From the NCBI RefSeq assembly GCF_027011145.1, contig NZ_JALVAO010000063.1, forward strand, positions 1 through 49,755: 49,755 nt of DNA, read 5' to 3'. The notes beneath the pieces were generated by a model. That model searched no databases and was not told the origin of the DNA. It saw nothing but the letters and a program-made list of their open reading frames with translations. Shown one piece after another: positions 41,460-49,755 of the stretch. Each line of letters begins with the position of its first letter. Positions within the stretch are counted from its first letter, which is position 1. The DNA is from Thermococcus sp. Its GTDB lineage: Archaea; Methanobacteriota_B; Thermococci; Thermococcales; Thermococcaceae. The position numbers were made by a program, and so were the translations under genes.

Positions 41460-42380
41460 CTAAACACCAGCCTCCGGCTCGTCCATGCCGTCCTTCATGA
41501 AGGCGTAGCTCATGTGCTTTGTATTCTTCGCGAAGCCGACGTTTCCGCGGGAATCAACCATGATTATGCCCATAGTGTCCTTCCCGAAGTACTTGGTCGC
41601 GAGGCTTATCGCGGCATCGCTGGCCGTCTGTGCGTCCATGCCGAGCCTTACAAAGTCGGTGGCGCTCTTCGCCAAAGCCAACTTTATGGCAACCTCTCCG
41701 AGACCCGTGCAGGAAGCCCCGGCAACTTCGTTGGCGTACGTTCCCCCACCGATTATTGGGGTATCACCAACGCGACCGAACATCTTGAGGAAAACCCCGC
41801 CCGTTGAGGTTCCCGCAACGACTTCATCACCGTCGAAAGCAACAGCTCCAACCGTGCTCCTCAGAACCTCGGGATACTCCTTTATCAACTCGTTGAGCTT
41901 CTTCCAGTGCTTGGTTTCGCCCTTCTCAAGGAGTTTTTTCCTGAGCTCCTTCCACTGCTTCAGCCTCTCCTCTGTTATGGGGTCGTACTCCTCGAAACCA
42001 AGAAGCCTCGCGAATTTTACGGCACCTTCACCGATTAGGAGAACGTGGTCAGTCTTCTCCATTACCTTTCTGGCAACGCTTATCGGATTTTTAACCCCCC
42101 AGATTCCGGCAACTGCACCAGCATCTAAAGTTTTCCCGCGCATTATTGCCGCGTCCATCTCGACCCTTCCGTCAAGAGTTAGAACACTCCCTGTTCCTGC
42201 GTTGAAGAGCGGGTTGTCCTCGAGGGCTTTTACAGCCTCCTCAACGGCATCTAGAGCTGAGCCCCTCTTAAGCTCGCGCCAGCCGGCAAGAACAGCCTCC
42301 CTAACACCGGCTATAACCTTGGGTATTCTCTCCTCCTTTTTGATAGTCCCGGCGCCACCATGGACTATTATCGCGACCAT
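41460..42380 (-). CDS. Plant-type L-asparaginase / isoaspartyl peptidase (Ntn hydrolase)
   Basis: 306 residues, the length of the characterised T. kodakarensis enzyme. Motifs are HGGAGTI at the N-terminus, NPLFNAGTGSVL (about 56-67), and the autocleavage site RSTVGAVAFD, where Thr176 would become the new N-terminal nucleophile. A Ser rather than the usual Gly precedes that Thr. GDTPIIGGGTYAN binds substrate. The proenzyme splits into alpha and beta chains and hydrolyses L-Asn or beta-aspartyl peptides. The ATG at 42380 follows GGTGG. Confidence 0.93.
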   Translation of the reverse strand: MVAIIVHGGAGTIKKEERIPKVIAGVREAVLAGWRELKRGSALDAVEEAVKALEDNPLFNAGTGSVLTLDGRVEMDAAIMRGKTLDAGAVAGIWGVKNPISVARKVMEKTDHVLLIGEGAVKFARLLGFEEYDPITEERLKQWKELRKKLLEKGETKHWKKLNELIKEYPEVLRSTVGAVAFDGDEVVAGTSTGGVFLKMFGRVGDTPIIGGGTYANEVAGASCTGLGEVAIKLALAKSATDFVRLGMDAQTASDAAISLATKYFGKDTMGIIMVDSRGNVGFAKNTKHMSYAFMKDGMDEPEAGV

Positions 42381-42439
42381 TAGAACCACCGGAAAAAGTT
42401 CCCTCGAAGGGTTAAAAGAATTGTGGAAACGAGAAGAAA

Positions 42440-43351
42440 TCAGCTGAGGGACATGTTTATTATCGTCTCTCCGATGTTCTCGATGTACTCAAGGATTCTC
42501 CTGAAGCTCTCCTTCGCTATCGACTGCCTGTAGTCGGTGGCCTTAATCGTGGCGCGGATTTCAAGCATGAGCCTGTCTATCTCCTTGAGATCGCGCCTCT
42601 CAATCTGGGTTACCATGGCCTCAAACTTTTCCCTAAGATATGGAACGTCGATTTCACTGGGATTCTCGGCGATTCGAATGATGTGGTCGCCTATCCTCTC
42701 GATGTCCCGGGCAATGAACAGGATTCCCATGAGGTCAAAGGTTCTCTTCACGATTCCGCTCTCTTCAGTAACGGTGTGCTTGCTTAGAAGCCTGTTGACG
42801 GTTCTTATTATCAGGAAGTAAAAGCGGTCGAGCTCGTTTTCTAGGTCGTTTATGTCCCGTTTTATCTCGCCGTCTTCTCCCCTAATGAGAAGCTCGAGGT
42901 CGCCGAGCATCGAAACGACGATGGAGCGAATTCTCCTGAGGAGCTCAGCGAGGTTTACTTCGTCCTCATCAAGCAAACTCTTGGCGACTATCCTGGTCGG
43001 CTCGTCAAGGATTATCTCAACGCCCGGAAGACTCTGGAGAACCTTCCTGATTTTTACCTTGTAAATCGGCATGTCTTCATTTAGTTGAATCTCAAGAACG
43101 TCGTAGCCCTGAATGTAAGCAGAGATTACAAGCCTGATAGCCATGTCCGGTGAAAACTCCTTTGAGAGGGCTAGAACTTTCTTCTCACTCACTTCCTTTG
43201 GCTCGCTTGGGAATATAGTTATGCTCCCGTCAGGATTTATAACCAGTGGTATCGTGTCCCCCTGCTTTAGGCCATGCTCCCTAACCCACTTTTTGGGGAG
43301 GGAAATTATGTATGAGCTTCGCCCCGTGAACTGTATTTTCCTGAACTCCAT
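42440..43351 (-). CDS. PhoU-like regulator with N-terminal AbrB DNA-binding domain
   Basis: 303 residues. An N-terminal SpoVT-AbrB swapped-hairpin domain (MEFRKIQFTGRSSYIISLPK, to about 50) is followed by PhoU-type helical bundles (about 95-300) with the acidic metal-binding pattern RDIERIGDH. This architecture is common in archaea and is thought to link phosphate signalling to transcription. No pst transporter genes are adjacent. The ATG at 43351 follows TTGGTG; the promoter region is shared with the divergent MFS gene. Confidence 0.88.
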   Translation of the reverse strand: MEFRKIQFTGRSSYIISLPKKWVREHGLKQGDTIPLVINPDGSITIFPSEPKEVSEKKVLALSKEFSPDMAIRLVISAYIQGYDVLEIQLNEDMPIYKVKIRKVLQSLPGVEIILDEPTRIVAKSLLDEDEVNLAELLRRIRSIVVSMLGDLELLIRGEDGEIKRDINDLENELDRFYFLIIRTVNRLLSKHTVTEESGIVKRTFDLMGILFIARDIERIGDHIIRIAENPSEIDVPYLREKFEAMVTQIERRDLKEIDRLMLEIRATIKATDYRQSIAKESFRRILEYIENIGETIINMSLS

Positions 43352-43434
43352 AGCTGGCACCAACGATATATAGAGGTAGGAACTTAAAGGCTTCATTTCG
43401 ATAATCTTATAAACGATTTGAAGAACATTTTATC

Positions 43435-44610
43435 ATGTTCTCTGAATACGGTAGGGACGCGAAAATCCTCATAGGGGCAAACGCAGTTGGCCAGACATTT
43501 CTGTGGTTCTCCTTTTTTCTCCTGCCCTTTTACCTTAGAGCTCTCGGTTATAACATGCGAGCAATAGGAGCATTTTTCTCAACACAAACAATTGTGGGCG
43601 GTATATTTTTCCTCCTTGCAGGGCCGATATCTCTCCGTCTCGGCTACAGAAAAACCCTCCTCCTGAGCGCGTTTCTAGGCTTAACAGGGAGGCTCCTCCA
43701 GGTGCTGGCCATAAATTCCCTCGTTCTCTTCCTGGGCTTCCTCCTCGTTGGGATGAACATGGGACTAAGGCAACCTAACTACAACGCCTACCTGAGCGAG
43801 CTCGTTCCCGAGGAGAGGAGACACGAGGCCTTTTCCAAGAGCTTTGGACTCGGAACCCTCTTCAACTCATTGGGGGTTCTCCTCGCGGGTTTTCTGCCGG
43901 GCTATCTTACGGGCCTGTCCCTCGCCGAGGAAACCGCGTACAGAATAACGTTTTCCCTCTCGCTCCTCCAGTTCGTCTTCGTTATTCCCGCCCTGCTTAT
44001 GGTCAGGGACGTCGTTGTAAGGGAAAGAAAGATTAGGTGGGAAAAGACCCTCGTTCTCAAAATCCTCAAGTTCTCCCTGCCGAGCGCACTCATAGGCCTC
44101 GGCGCGGGAATAACGATACCCTTTATGAGCCTCTACTTCAAGCTCCGCTTTGGAGAAACCCTCCAAGCAATAAGCTGGATTTTCTTCTTCCAGCAGTTGG
44201 CCATGGGGCTCGGCTCCTTTGGATTGCCCGAGCTCGTCAAGAAATACGGGCCCGTAAAGGTCATAACAGCATTCCAGGGGACGGCCACCTTCCTCCTCGT
44301 GGTGTTTCCATCAATAGAGACCTTCGCTTTAGCGGGAGCGGTTTACGTCCTCAGGGCAATACTCATGAACATAATCTGGCCCATAAACAGCTCCTTCATG
44401 ATGGGGTTCTTCAGAACCGAGGAAAAGGCCACGGCCAACGGAATCCAGCAGGCGTTTTCGACGTTTATGAGGGGAGTAGGAAACTCAATAGGCGGAACGC
44501 TCTTCGCCGTTTCCTTAGCTTATCCCTTCTACGCCACCGCGCTCCTCTATGCCTCTGCAACGGCACTCTTTTACGCCTTCTTCATCAAACACAATGGGGA
44601 GAAAAGATAG
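43435..44610 (+). CDS. MFS transporter, leaderless
   Basis: 391 residues, twelve hydrophobic helices. Loop 2-3 (GPISLRLGYRKTL) and a second-half loop fit the MFS fold; the substrate is unknown. There is no ribosome binding site, but CTTATAAA at 43406-43413 lies about 26 bases before the ATG, so the mRNA probably starts at the initiation codon. Possibly under the divergent PhoU-AbrB regulator, whose start is 84 bases away. Confidence 0.85.
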   Translation: MFSEYGRDAKILIGANAVGQTFLWFSFFLLPFYLRALGYNMRAIGAFFSTQTIVGGIFFLLAGPISLRLGYRKTLLLSAFLGLTGRLLQVLAINSLVLFLGFLLVGMNMGLRQPNYNAYLSELVPEERRHEAFSKSFGLGTLFNSLGVLLAGFLPGYLTGLSLAEETAYRITFSLSLLQFVFVIPALLMVRDVVVRERKIRWEKTLVLKILKFSLPSALIGLGAGITIPFMSLYFKLRFGETLQAISWIFFFQQLAMGLGSFGLPELVKKYGPVKVITAFQGTATFLLVVFPSIETFALAGAVYVLRAILMNIIWPINSSFMMGFFRTEEKATANGIQQAFSTFMRGVGNSIGGTLFAVSLAYPFYATALLYASATALFYAFFIKHNGEKR

Positions 44611-45195
44611 TTACTCCTTAGCCAGCTCCTCACCGCGCTCTAGAGCTTTAAAGTTCATCTCCCAGAGCTTCTCGCGGAGGGTGAGCTTTATGCCCTCAAG
44701 CAGGGACTCGCGCCTCAGAGGAACTAGGCCCTTACCGTGGGCGTAGCCGAGCATCAGAACGCCCAAAGTACGGGGGTTTATCTTATCAGCTTCCCTCTGG
44801 AAGTTGGCCATGTGAACCGAGCAGATTTTTCCTATAGCGTCCCTTATCTCCTCGAGCTCGGGATAGCGCTCCTTGCCGACCAAAGTGGTTGCAGTGTGGA
44901 TTGGATAGGCGTTGATTATCGCCACGCTCTTCTTTCCTAAAAAGCGGGCGTTCCTCAAAGCCTCGGCCGGCTCGAGTGCCAACATGAGGTTGGCCTTGCC
45001 CTCCTCGATGAGGGGCGAATAAACCTCCTCACCGAAGCGCAGATAGCTCAGAACGCTACCGTAGCGCTGGCTCATTCCAAGGGTCTCACCTATCCTAACG
45101 TTGTAACCCTCGACCATAGCCGCGTTCCCGATTATCCTGGAGAGGGTCAAACTGCCCTGGCCACCGACACCGGTGATGATAAGGTTGAACTCCAT
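44611..45195 (-). CDS. iorB: Indolepyruvate ferredoxin oxidoreductase beta subunit (orphan)
   Basis: 194 residues of the pyruvate:ferredoxin oxidoreductase gamma domain family: ITGVGGQGSLTLSRIIG at the start, GMSQRYGSVLSYLRFGE and LALEPAEALRNARFL in the middle. IorB pairs with IorA to oxidise aryl pyruvates from aromatic amino acids to aryl-acetyl-CoA, passing electrons to ferredoxin. No iorA is adjacent: the next gene leftward is convergent and the next rightward divergent. It may serve a distant iorA or another 2-oxoacid oxidoreductase. The ATG at 45195 follows GGTGGTG. Confidence 0.85.
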   Translation of the reverse strand: MEFNLIITGVGGQGSLTLSRIIGNAAMVEGYNVRIGETLGMSQRYGSVLSYLRFGEEVYSPLIEEGKANLMLALEPAEALRNARFLGKKSVAIINAYPIHTATTLVGKERYPELEEIRDAIGKICSVHMANFQREADKINPRTLGVLMLGYAHGKGLVPLRRESLLEGIKLTLREKLWEMNFKALERGEELAKE

Positions 45196-45355
45196 GAACA
45201 CCACCGAGATTGATTGGGGAGAGGGAATAAAAAGCTAAGCTCAAAAAAATTCGCCTAAATACGTAATTTTCCCGAAAAATTCCTTGTCTTTCTCACTATA
45301 TCTTGCTCAAATGTCATAGAATTCTATTTAAGGGACAACACCAAAATCTAAGAAC

Positions 45356-46042
45356 ATGACGTTCGAGGAGTACTACTCGGCATTCAAGGCATACAGCGAC
45401 ATATACTCCGACGAATACAAAAGGAGAATCGAAAGCCTGGAGCCACTCCTTGTAAAGTTTATGAAAGAAAAGGGCAAAGTTCTCGACCTCGGATGTGGGG
45501 CGGGGGGATTTTCCTTCCTCCTCGAGGACCTTGGGTTCGAAGTTATTGGAGTTGACAACAGCGATTACATGCTGTCCCTTGCACAGAGCTTCGCAAAGGA
45601 GAAGGGCTCAAGGGTCGAGTTCGTTAAAGGTGATGCCAGGAATTTGCCCTTCGAGGACAGCTCCTTCGACTACGTCCTCTTCATTGACAACCTCGTGCAC
45701 TTCGAGCCTTTGGAACTCGGGAAGGCCTTTCGAGAGATCGCCAGAGTTCTGAAACCCGGAGGAAAGCTATTCCTCCAGTTCACGGACCTTAGGGAACTTC
45801 TCCCTGTTCTAATGAACGGACAGGTTGTCGGTGCCGAGTACTGGATTAGCAAGGTTCTACCGGACAAAGACGAGAAAACCGTTCTCATAGAGTTTCAGAG
45901 TGAGGATAAATCCTTCCGCGTCAGGTTCAACGTCTGGGGAAAAACAGCAGTTGAACTTCTGGCAAAGCTCTACTTCAAAAAGATTGCCGAGGAAAAAATA
46001 AACGAGCACAGCTACTTTCAGGTCTATGTGCCAAAAAAATAG
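45356..46042 (+). CDS. Class I SAM-dependent methyltransferase
   Basis: 228 residues with the SAM-binding motif LDLGCGAGGFSFLLEDLG (about 42-59), acidic motif II IGVDNS and a FDYVLFIDNL post-motif, as in Methyltransf_11/25 proteins; the substrate is unknown. It looks leaderless: TATTTAAG at 45325-45332 lies about 27 bases before the ATG and there is no ribosome binding site. It ends one base before the lysS stop on the other strand. Confidence 0.85.
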   Translation: MTFEEYYSAFKAYSDIYSDEYKRRIESLEPLLVKFMKEKGKVLDLGCGAGGFSFLLEDLGFEVIGVDNSDYMLSLAQSFAKEKGSRVEFVKGDARNLPFEDSSFDYVLFIDNLVHFEPLELGKAFREIARVLKPGGKLFLQFTDLRELLPVLMNGQVVGAEYWISKVLPDKDEKTVLIEFQSEDKSFRVRFNVWGKTAVELLAKLYFKKIAEEKINEHSYFQVYVPKK

Positions 46043-46043
46043 G

Positions 46044-47624
46044 TCAGGCCTCAAGGCGGAGGCGTTTGATGACGAATTCCCTGTCGAGGGAAGCCAGGAA
46101 AGGAGCCAACCTCGGTCCGCGATCCTTTCCGATGAAGAGATTATAAAGGATCTTGAACCATCTCTTACTGGGAATTCCACGTTTTTTGGCAACGTTGAAA
46201 ATGACATTATTTAACATATCAACAGTAAAGTTCTTATTTGTTTCAAGCCATTCTGCAAGTTCTTCAAGAGCGTCTCTTATATCATGTTCAAGTTTGAGAT
46301 TAGGTAAATTTTCAAGTACTTTGAACTTTACGTTATCGGGGGCATATTTTTCAACCCAGTTCTTGGCGAGCTTTATGCGGAGCCTAATTCTCTCTAGGTC
46401 TTCTTCGCTCAGCTCCTTTGGAACGTGACCCTGCTCCTTGAGAACGCGAATTATTCCTTCCTCGTCAAGGTGTGGCATCTGGACGAGAGTTACGAGGAAG
46501 CGGAACGGGGCCTGGGCCACCAGCCTTTCAGGAACCTTTGGCATCGAGAGCTCGTAGGTTCTCTTCAGTTCCTCCTCTTCCTCAGAGTTCTTGGCCTTTT
46601 CAAGGCCGAAGTATATCCTTTCGACCTTGTCGAACTCGTCGTAGAGGTTAAGGAGCCCAAGGCCAAGGTCAATCTTAAGCTCTTTATTTGGCCTCGCCTT
46701 TGCGTAGATAAACCGGATTATACCCGGCTCGAGAACTTCATAAAGGTCACTGAGGAGAATAACGTTACCCTTTGAGCCACTCATCTTGCCCTTCTGACCC
46801 TTTATTCCGACGAACTCGTACATCAGCGTCATCGGGGCCTTCCAGCCAAAGACCTTCTCGGATATCTCCTTTCCGGTGTCATAGGAGCTTCCAGCAGCTA
46901 AGTGGTCCTTTCCGGCCGGTTCAAAGTCAACCTTGAAGTGCGCCCAGCGCATCGGCCAGTCAACGCGCCAGCGAAGTTTGACGTTGCCCTCCCTTATGTC
47001 GGTCTCTCCTTCCTCTCCACAGTGCTCACAGCGATATTTAACCTTCCACTCGCCATCCCAAGAAACGAACTTCGCCTCGCGCCTACACTTCGGACAGTAG
47101 ACCATCACCGGTTGCCAGCTCTCTTCGAGAGGTGGCTGTTTGGCCCTCTCGCGGTACTTGTCGAGTACTGCCTTAATTTCGTCCCTCTTTTCGAGGGCGA
47201 GCCTTATCTCGTTGGCGTATTCTCCAGATTTGTACAGTTCGCTCGCGTAGAGGAAATCCGCCTCGATGCCGAGCCTTCTCACTTCTTCCTCGAACTTCTC
47301 CATGAAGTGCTCTGCATAACTATCATGACAGCCCCAAGGATCAGGAACCTCGCGAACGGGTTTCGTGAGGTGCTCTCTCCACTCCTGCGGGACGTTCTTC
47401 GGAACCTTTCTAAAGCGGTCGTAGTCATCCCACATGTGGATGTGCCTCACCTTCTTGCCCCTATCTCGGAGGGCGTGGCCGACAATGTAAGCCGTGAAGA
47501 ACTCTCTAAAATTGCCTATGTGAACATAACCACTCGGGGTGATTCCACTCTCAACGACGTACTCCTCCTTATCGCCCCTTTCTTTGAGTATCTTCTCCGC
47601 CATGTAGTCAGCCCAGTGAACCAT
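46044..47624 (-). CDS. lysS: Lysyl-tRNA synthetase, class I
   Basis: 526 residues. Class I signatures HIGN (HIGH variant, about 35-38) and KMSGS (KMSKS variant, about 280-284) and a CPKC/CEHC zinc insertion (about 172-203) identify the archaeal class I LysRS, distinct from the class II enzyme of most bacteria and eukaryotes. The C-terminal helical cage (about 350-526) binds the anticodon. The ATG at 47624 follows GGGGTGGTG. A stretch at about 46140-46350 (C-terminal domain) is noticeably AT-richer in third codon positions than the rest of the gene. Confidence 0.97.
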   Translation of the reverse strand: MVHWADYMAEKILKERGDKEEYVVESGITPSGYVHIGNFREFFTAYIVGHALRDRGKKVRHIHMWDDYDRFRKVPKNVPQEWREHLTKPVREVPDPWGCHDSYAEHFMEKFEEEVRRLGIEADFLYASELYKSGEYANEIRLALEKRDEIKAVLDKYRERAKQPPLEESWQPVMVYCPKCRREAKFVSWDGEWKVKYRCEHCGEEGETDIREGNVKLRWRVDWPMRWAHFKVDFEPAGKDHLAAGSSYDTGKEISEKVFGWKAPMTLMYEFVGIKGQKGKMSGSKGNVILLSDLYEVLEPGIIRFIYAKARPNKELKIDLGLGLLNLYDEFDKVERIYFGLEKAKNSEEEEELKRTYELSMPKVPERLVAQAPFRFLVTLVQMPHLDEEGIIRVLKEQGHVPKELSEEDLERIRLRIKLAKNWVEKYAPDNVKFKVLENLPNLKLEHDIRDALEELAEWLETNKNFTVDMLNNVIFNVAKKRGIPSKRWFKILYNLFIGKDRGPRLAPFLASLDREFVIKRLRLEA

Positions 47625-47733
47625 CCTCACCACCCCACTTAGCTCGGGAAAAGGACTTTTAAGGTTAAGCTTTGTAAAAAGAATAAACGAAAAATTTTTC
47701 TGACAACAGGCTTTACATTTCGCGGGAACAAAA

Positions 47734-48342
47734 ATGATTGAATGGATACCCTACGCAGGTGTTGCCGCAGGTATTATTCTCCTCGCAATAGGCATAACAC
47801 AAAAGCTAGGACATGAATGGGCGTGGATAAACCGGAAGATAATTCATTTCAGCATTGTTCCAGCCGTTCTAATGTTCTACTACGGAAAAATTCCAGCCAA
47901 AGTCTTCAGCGTTTCGGCTTTCGCCTTTGGACTAGTTCAGCTGTGGCCACACATTAAAAAGAAAGAGTTCTCGTGGTATCAAATTGAGCACAACTACGGC
48001 GAGGTTTTCTTCGCATTTTCTGCCTCGGTAATCCCGCTTATTCTGCCGGTTAAGTACGCCACAGCCCTGTTACTCGCGATGGCAATAAGCGATGGGGTTA
48101 CGGGCATAGTGAGGCACCATTACTTTAGAAGGCACGGGTTCAACGTAAAGCTGAAAAAGCACTGGACCGGAAGCCTGGCCTACCTAATTACCGCAGTTCT
48201 GATAGCATTTGCGTTCCTCGATGGAGGGATAATAAAAAAGATTGCGTGGGCCGGAATACTGACGCTGGCAGAGTATCAGGGCTGGCTCGACGACAACCTT
48301 GCAGTTCCGCTCGTTGGAAGTTTGCTGTTTTTCATCTACTGA
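47734..48342 (+). CDS. Dolichol kinase / phosphatidate cytidylyltransferase-like membrane protein
   Basis: 202 residues with about six to seven hydrophobic helices. Motifs fit the Sec59/DGK1/phytol-kinase group of CTP-dependent lipid kinases: NRKIIHFS (about 33-40), [14 protein letters not shown] (about 115-128) and [11 protein letters not shown] (about 141-151). It may phosphorylate dolichol or another polyprenol, feeding glycosylation. AT-rich DNA about 23 bases before the ATG and no ribosome binding site suggest a leaderless mRNA. The 3' end overlaps DUF366 by seven bases. Confidence 0.75.
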   Translation: MIEWIPYAGVAAGIILLAIGITQKLGHEWAWINRKIIHFSIVPAVLMFYYGKIPAKVFSVSAFAFGLVQLWPHIKKKEFSWYQIEHNYGEVFFAFSASVIPLILPVKYATALLLAMAISDGVTGIVRHHYFRRHGFNVKLKKHWTGSLAYLITAVLIAFAFLDGGIIKKIAWAGILTLAEYQGWLDDNLAVPLVGSLLFFIY

Positions 48343-48902
48343 GCCCACCGAACCTTAAGGCTGTCCTTCTTTACCTTTTTGAACTCAGCAACAAGGGCCT
48401 CTCCGGTCTTCTCCATGAAGTCATCAATGTCTGTTATTCCAAGCTCCTTGAGACCGACTGCATCCACACCCTCGGGGATTCCTTTGGCTTCAACGTTTAT
48501 CCCGATGTGAATCTTGACGCTGACGGGGGAAACTGTGGCTATTGAGATGCTAAGCTTTCTGCCGTTCACGTAGATGTCGTCGCCCTTTCTGGTAGTCTTT
48601 ATCCCGTATTCGCCGAGAACTTCACAGAGCCTTGCTATAAACAGCTTCTGGAGGGTTGAGGCGAAAAGCGCGTTGACCAAATCAAAGACCTCAATTATGT
48701 AGTGCACCATGTCGTCGCTTTTGATTTCCTTGCTCGCCCTCAAATCTTCTATATCAATCATTTCCTCGACTTTAACGTCGCACTTCCCGCGGAAGACGAC
48801 GAGCGAATTTCCAAGGATTCCAAAATTCCTGTAGGCCCAGTGGCTTTTAATTGCCGAGCCGTCGTAATCAATGCGCCTATCCTTGACAACCAAAAGCTCC
48901 AT
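48336..48902 (-). CDS. DUF366 family protein
   Basis: 188 residues, soluble, alpha/beta. It starts MELLVVKDRRIDYDGSAI and contains HWAYRNFGILGNSLVVFRG and an IKSDDMVHYIIEVF segment, as I recall for the archaeal DUF366 family (structure known, function unknown; possible nucleotide or tRNA-related fold). The ATG at 48902 follows GGGGTGA, which overlaps the stop of the upstream pseudogene, so the two were once an operon. Confidence 0.78.
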   Translation of the reverse strand: MELLVVKDRRIDYDGSAIKSHWAYRNFGILGNSLVVFRGKCDVKVEEMIDIEDLRASKEIKSDDMVHYIIEVFDLVNALFASTLQKLFIARLCEVLGEYGIKTTRKGDDIYVNGRKLSISIATVSPVSVKIHIGINVEAKGIPEGVDAVGLKELGITDIDDFMEKTGEALVAEFKKVKKDSLKVRWAQ

Positions 48903-48907
48903 ATCAA

Positions 48908-49202
48908 TCACCCCAGCTTTTCAAGAAGTTCCCTTAGTTCTTCAAAAGATTTCGCATCCACCCACATGTGCACGAAGTCAACCCGAGGATGGTCATCTTT
49001 ATCATGTCGGCCCTGTTGGATGATATTCGATTTTTTTGGAAGTAGTCCCAGAGGCTGAAGCCCTCAAGGATGGGCCTTACCTTATCCTCGATGTTCCAGC
49101 TGGCGATGGTTAGAACAAACCTTTCGCCTGTCCATTTGAGGAACTCGCATCTCCATGGTTCCAGAGTGTGCTATCTAAATCAAGAACTAGCAGTTTTATC
49201 AA
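48908..49202 (-). pseudogene. Frameshifted MDP-1-type HAD phosphatase remnant
   Basis: Minus-strand translation in shifting frames gives recognisable pieces of a magnesium-dependent phosphatase-1-like HAD protein: KLLVLDLDSTLWNH (the DxDxT nucleophile motif) from a TTG at 49200-49202, then after a shift EFLKWTGERFVLTIASWN and VRPILEGFSLWDYF, then KIEYHP in a third frame, and finally RVDFVHMWVDAKSFEEL to a stop at 48908. At least three frameshifts plus missing sequence are needed, so it cannot be functional. It lies between the 23S rRNA 3' end and DUF366. Confidence 0.75.
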
Positions 49203-49269
49203 AATCACCGAGATAAGAACGGCAGGAAGAATTTAATCTTGTTGAGTTCTACAGAAGAGTCAAGTTAGG

Positions 49270-49755
<486 letters not shown>

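Noticed and set aside
44037-44621. Plus-strand open frame of 194 codons inside the MFS gene at 43435-44610
   Set aside because: A +1 frame shadow of the transporter; the translation is Arg/Pro/His-rich without hydrophobic segments or start signals.
46902-47642. Plus-strand open frame of 246 codons antisense to lysS
   Set aside because: The lysS frame has all class I motifs; the antisense frame is a compositional artefact.

Overview
The window is chromosomal DNA from a hyperthermophilic euryarchaeon of the order Thermococcales, most probably a Thermococcus. The evidence is archaeal information-processing genes (Rpo7, Spt4, S24e, S27ae, proteasome-activating nucleotidase, class I lysyl-tRNA synthetase, Rio2, wyosine synthase), TATA/BRE promoters with strong GGTG-type ribosome binding sites, and family signatures typical of this order: a PfpI protease of exactly 166 residues, a Tk-subtilisin homologue, a SnatA/MarC transporter, an FL11-like Lrp regulator and GTP-dependent dephospho-CoA kinase. 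Genes are packed tightly and many convergent pairs overlap at their 3' ends.

Layout. 1-6.0 kb: an FAD-dependent dehydrogenase pair (dye-linked proline dehydrogenase/sarcosine oxidase type), a Drg GTPase, an Lrp regulator, PfpI, a CitG-family protein, a DUF1884 protein and SnatA. 6.0-18.6 kb: a leftward cluster that runs from a secreted terpene-cyclase-fold protein through a CetZ tubulin and a two-helix membrane protein to a visibly AT-richer set of class III prepilin-like proteins, one of which carries a long beta-solenoid-like repeat. 18.6-24.4 kb: wyosine synthase, a small unannotated ORF, an HemK-like methyltransferase, subtilisin, and the ribosomal protein / dephospho-CoA kinase / Spt4 / Rpo7 / pyrophosphatase group. 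24.4-29.4 kb: a leftward cassette resembling the bacterial SipW-TasA biofilm-fibre system: two small winged-helix regulators, two DUF1102 (TasA-like) secreted proteins, an ER-type signal peptidase, a third related secreted protein and a DUF5305 protein. The first structural gene has a roughly 110-nt leader with competing hairpins that can bury its ribosome binding site.

29.4-30.3 kb holds two tRNA genes (Gln-CTG and Arg-CCG, both with encoded CCA) in otherwise gene-free DNA rich in inverted repeats. 30.4-35.4 kb: a BlaI-type repressor with an M48 protease, dCMP deaminase, DUF2304 protein, a HAD phosphatase-glycosyltransferase fusion, a MraY/GPT-type transferase and a stand-alone Cas6. 35.6-43.4 kb follows, from memory, the T. 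kodakarensis order PAN, MFS, Rio2, TPR-like, radical SAM (LipS2), MFS, plant-type asparaginase, PhoU-like. 43.4-49.2 kb: an MFS transporter, an orphan iorB, a methyltransferase, lysS, a dolichol-kinase-like membrane protein, DUF366, and a frameshifted MDP-1-type phosphatase pseudogene. The window ends inside a 23S rRNA gene transcribed leftward.

The two candidates for an under-described system are the prepilin/CetZ/cyclase-fold cluster and the TasA/SipW-like cassette with its structured leader. Both are built from secreted or surface proteins and neither carries its own export ATPase. Gene starts were chosen by ribosome-binding-site spacing or, where no such site exists, by TATA distance (leaderless transcripts).
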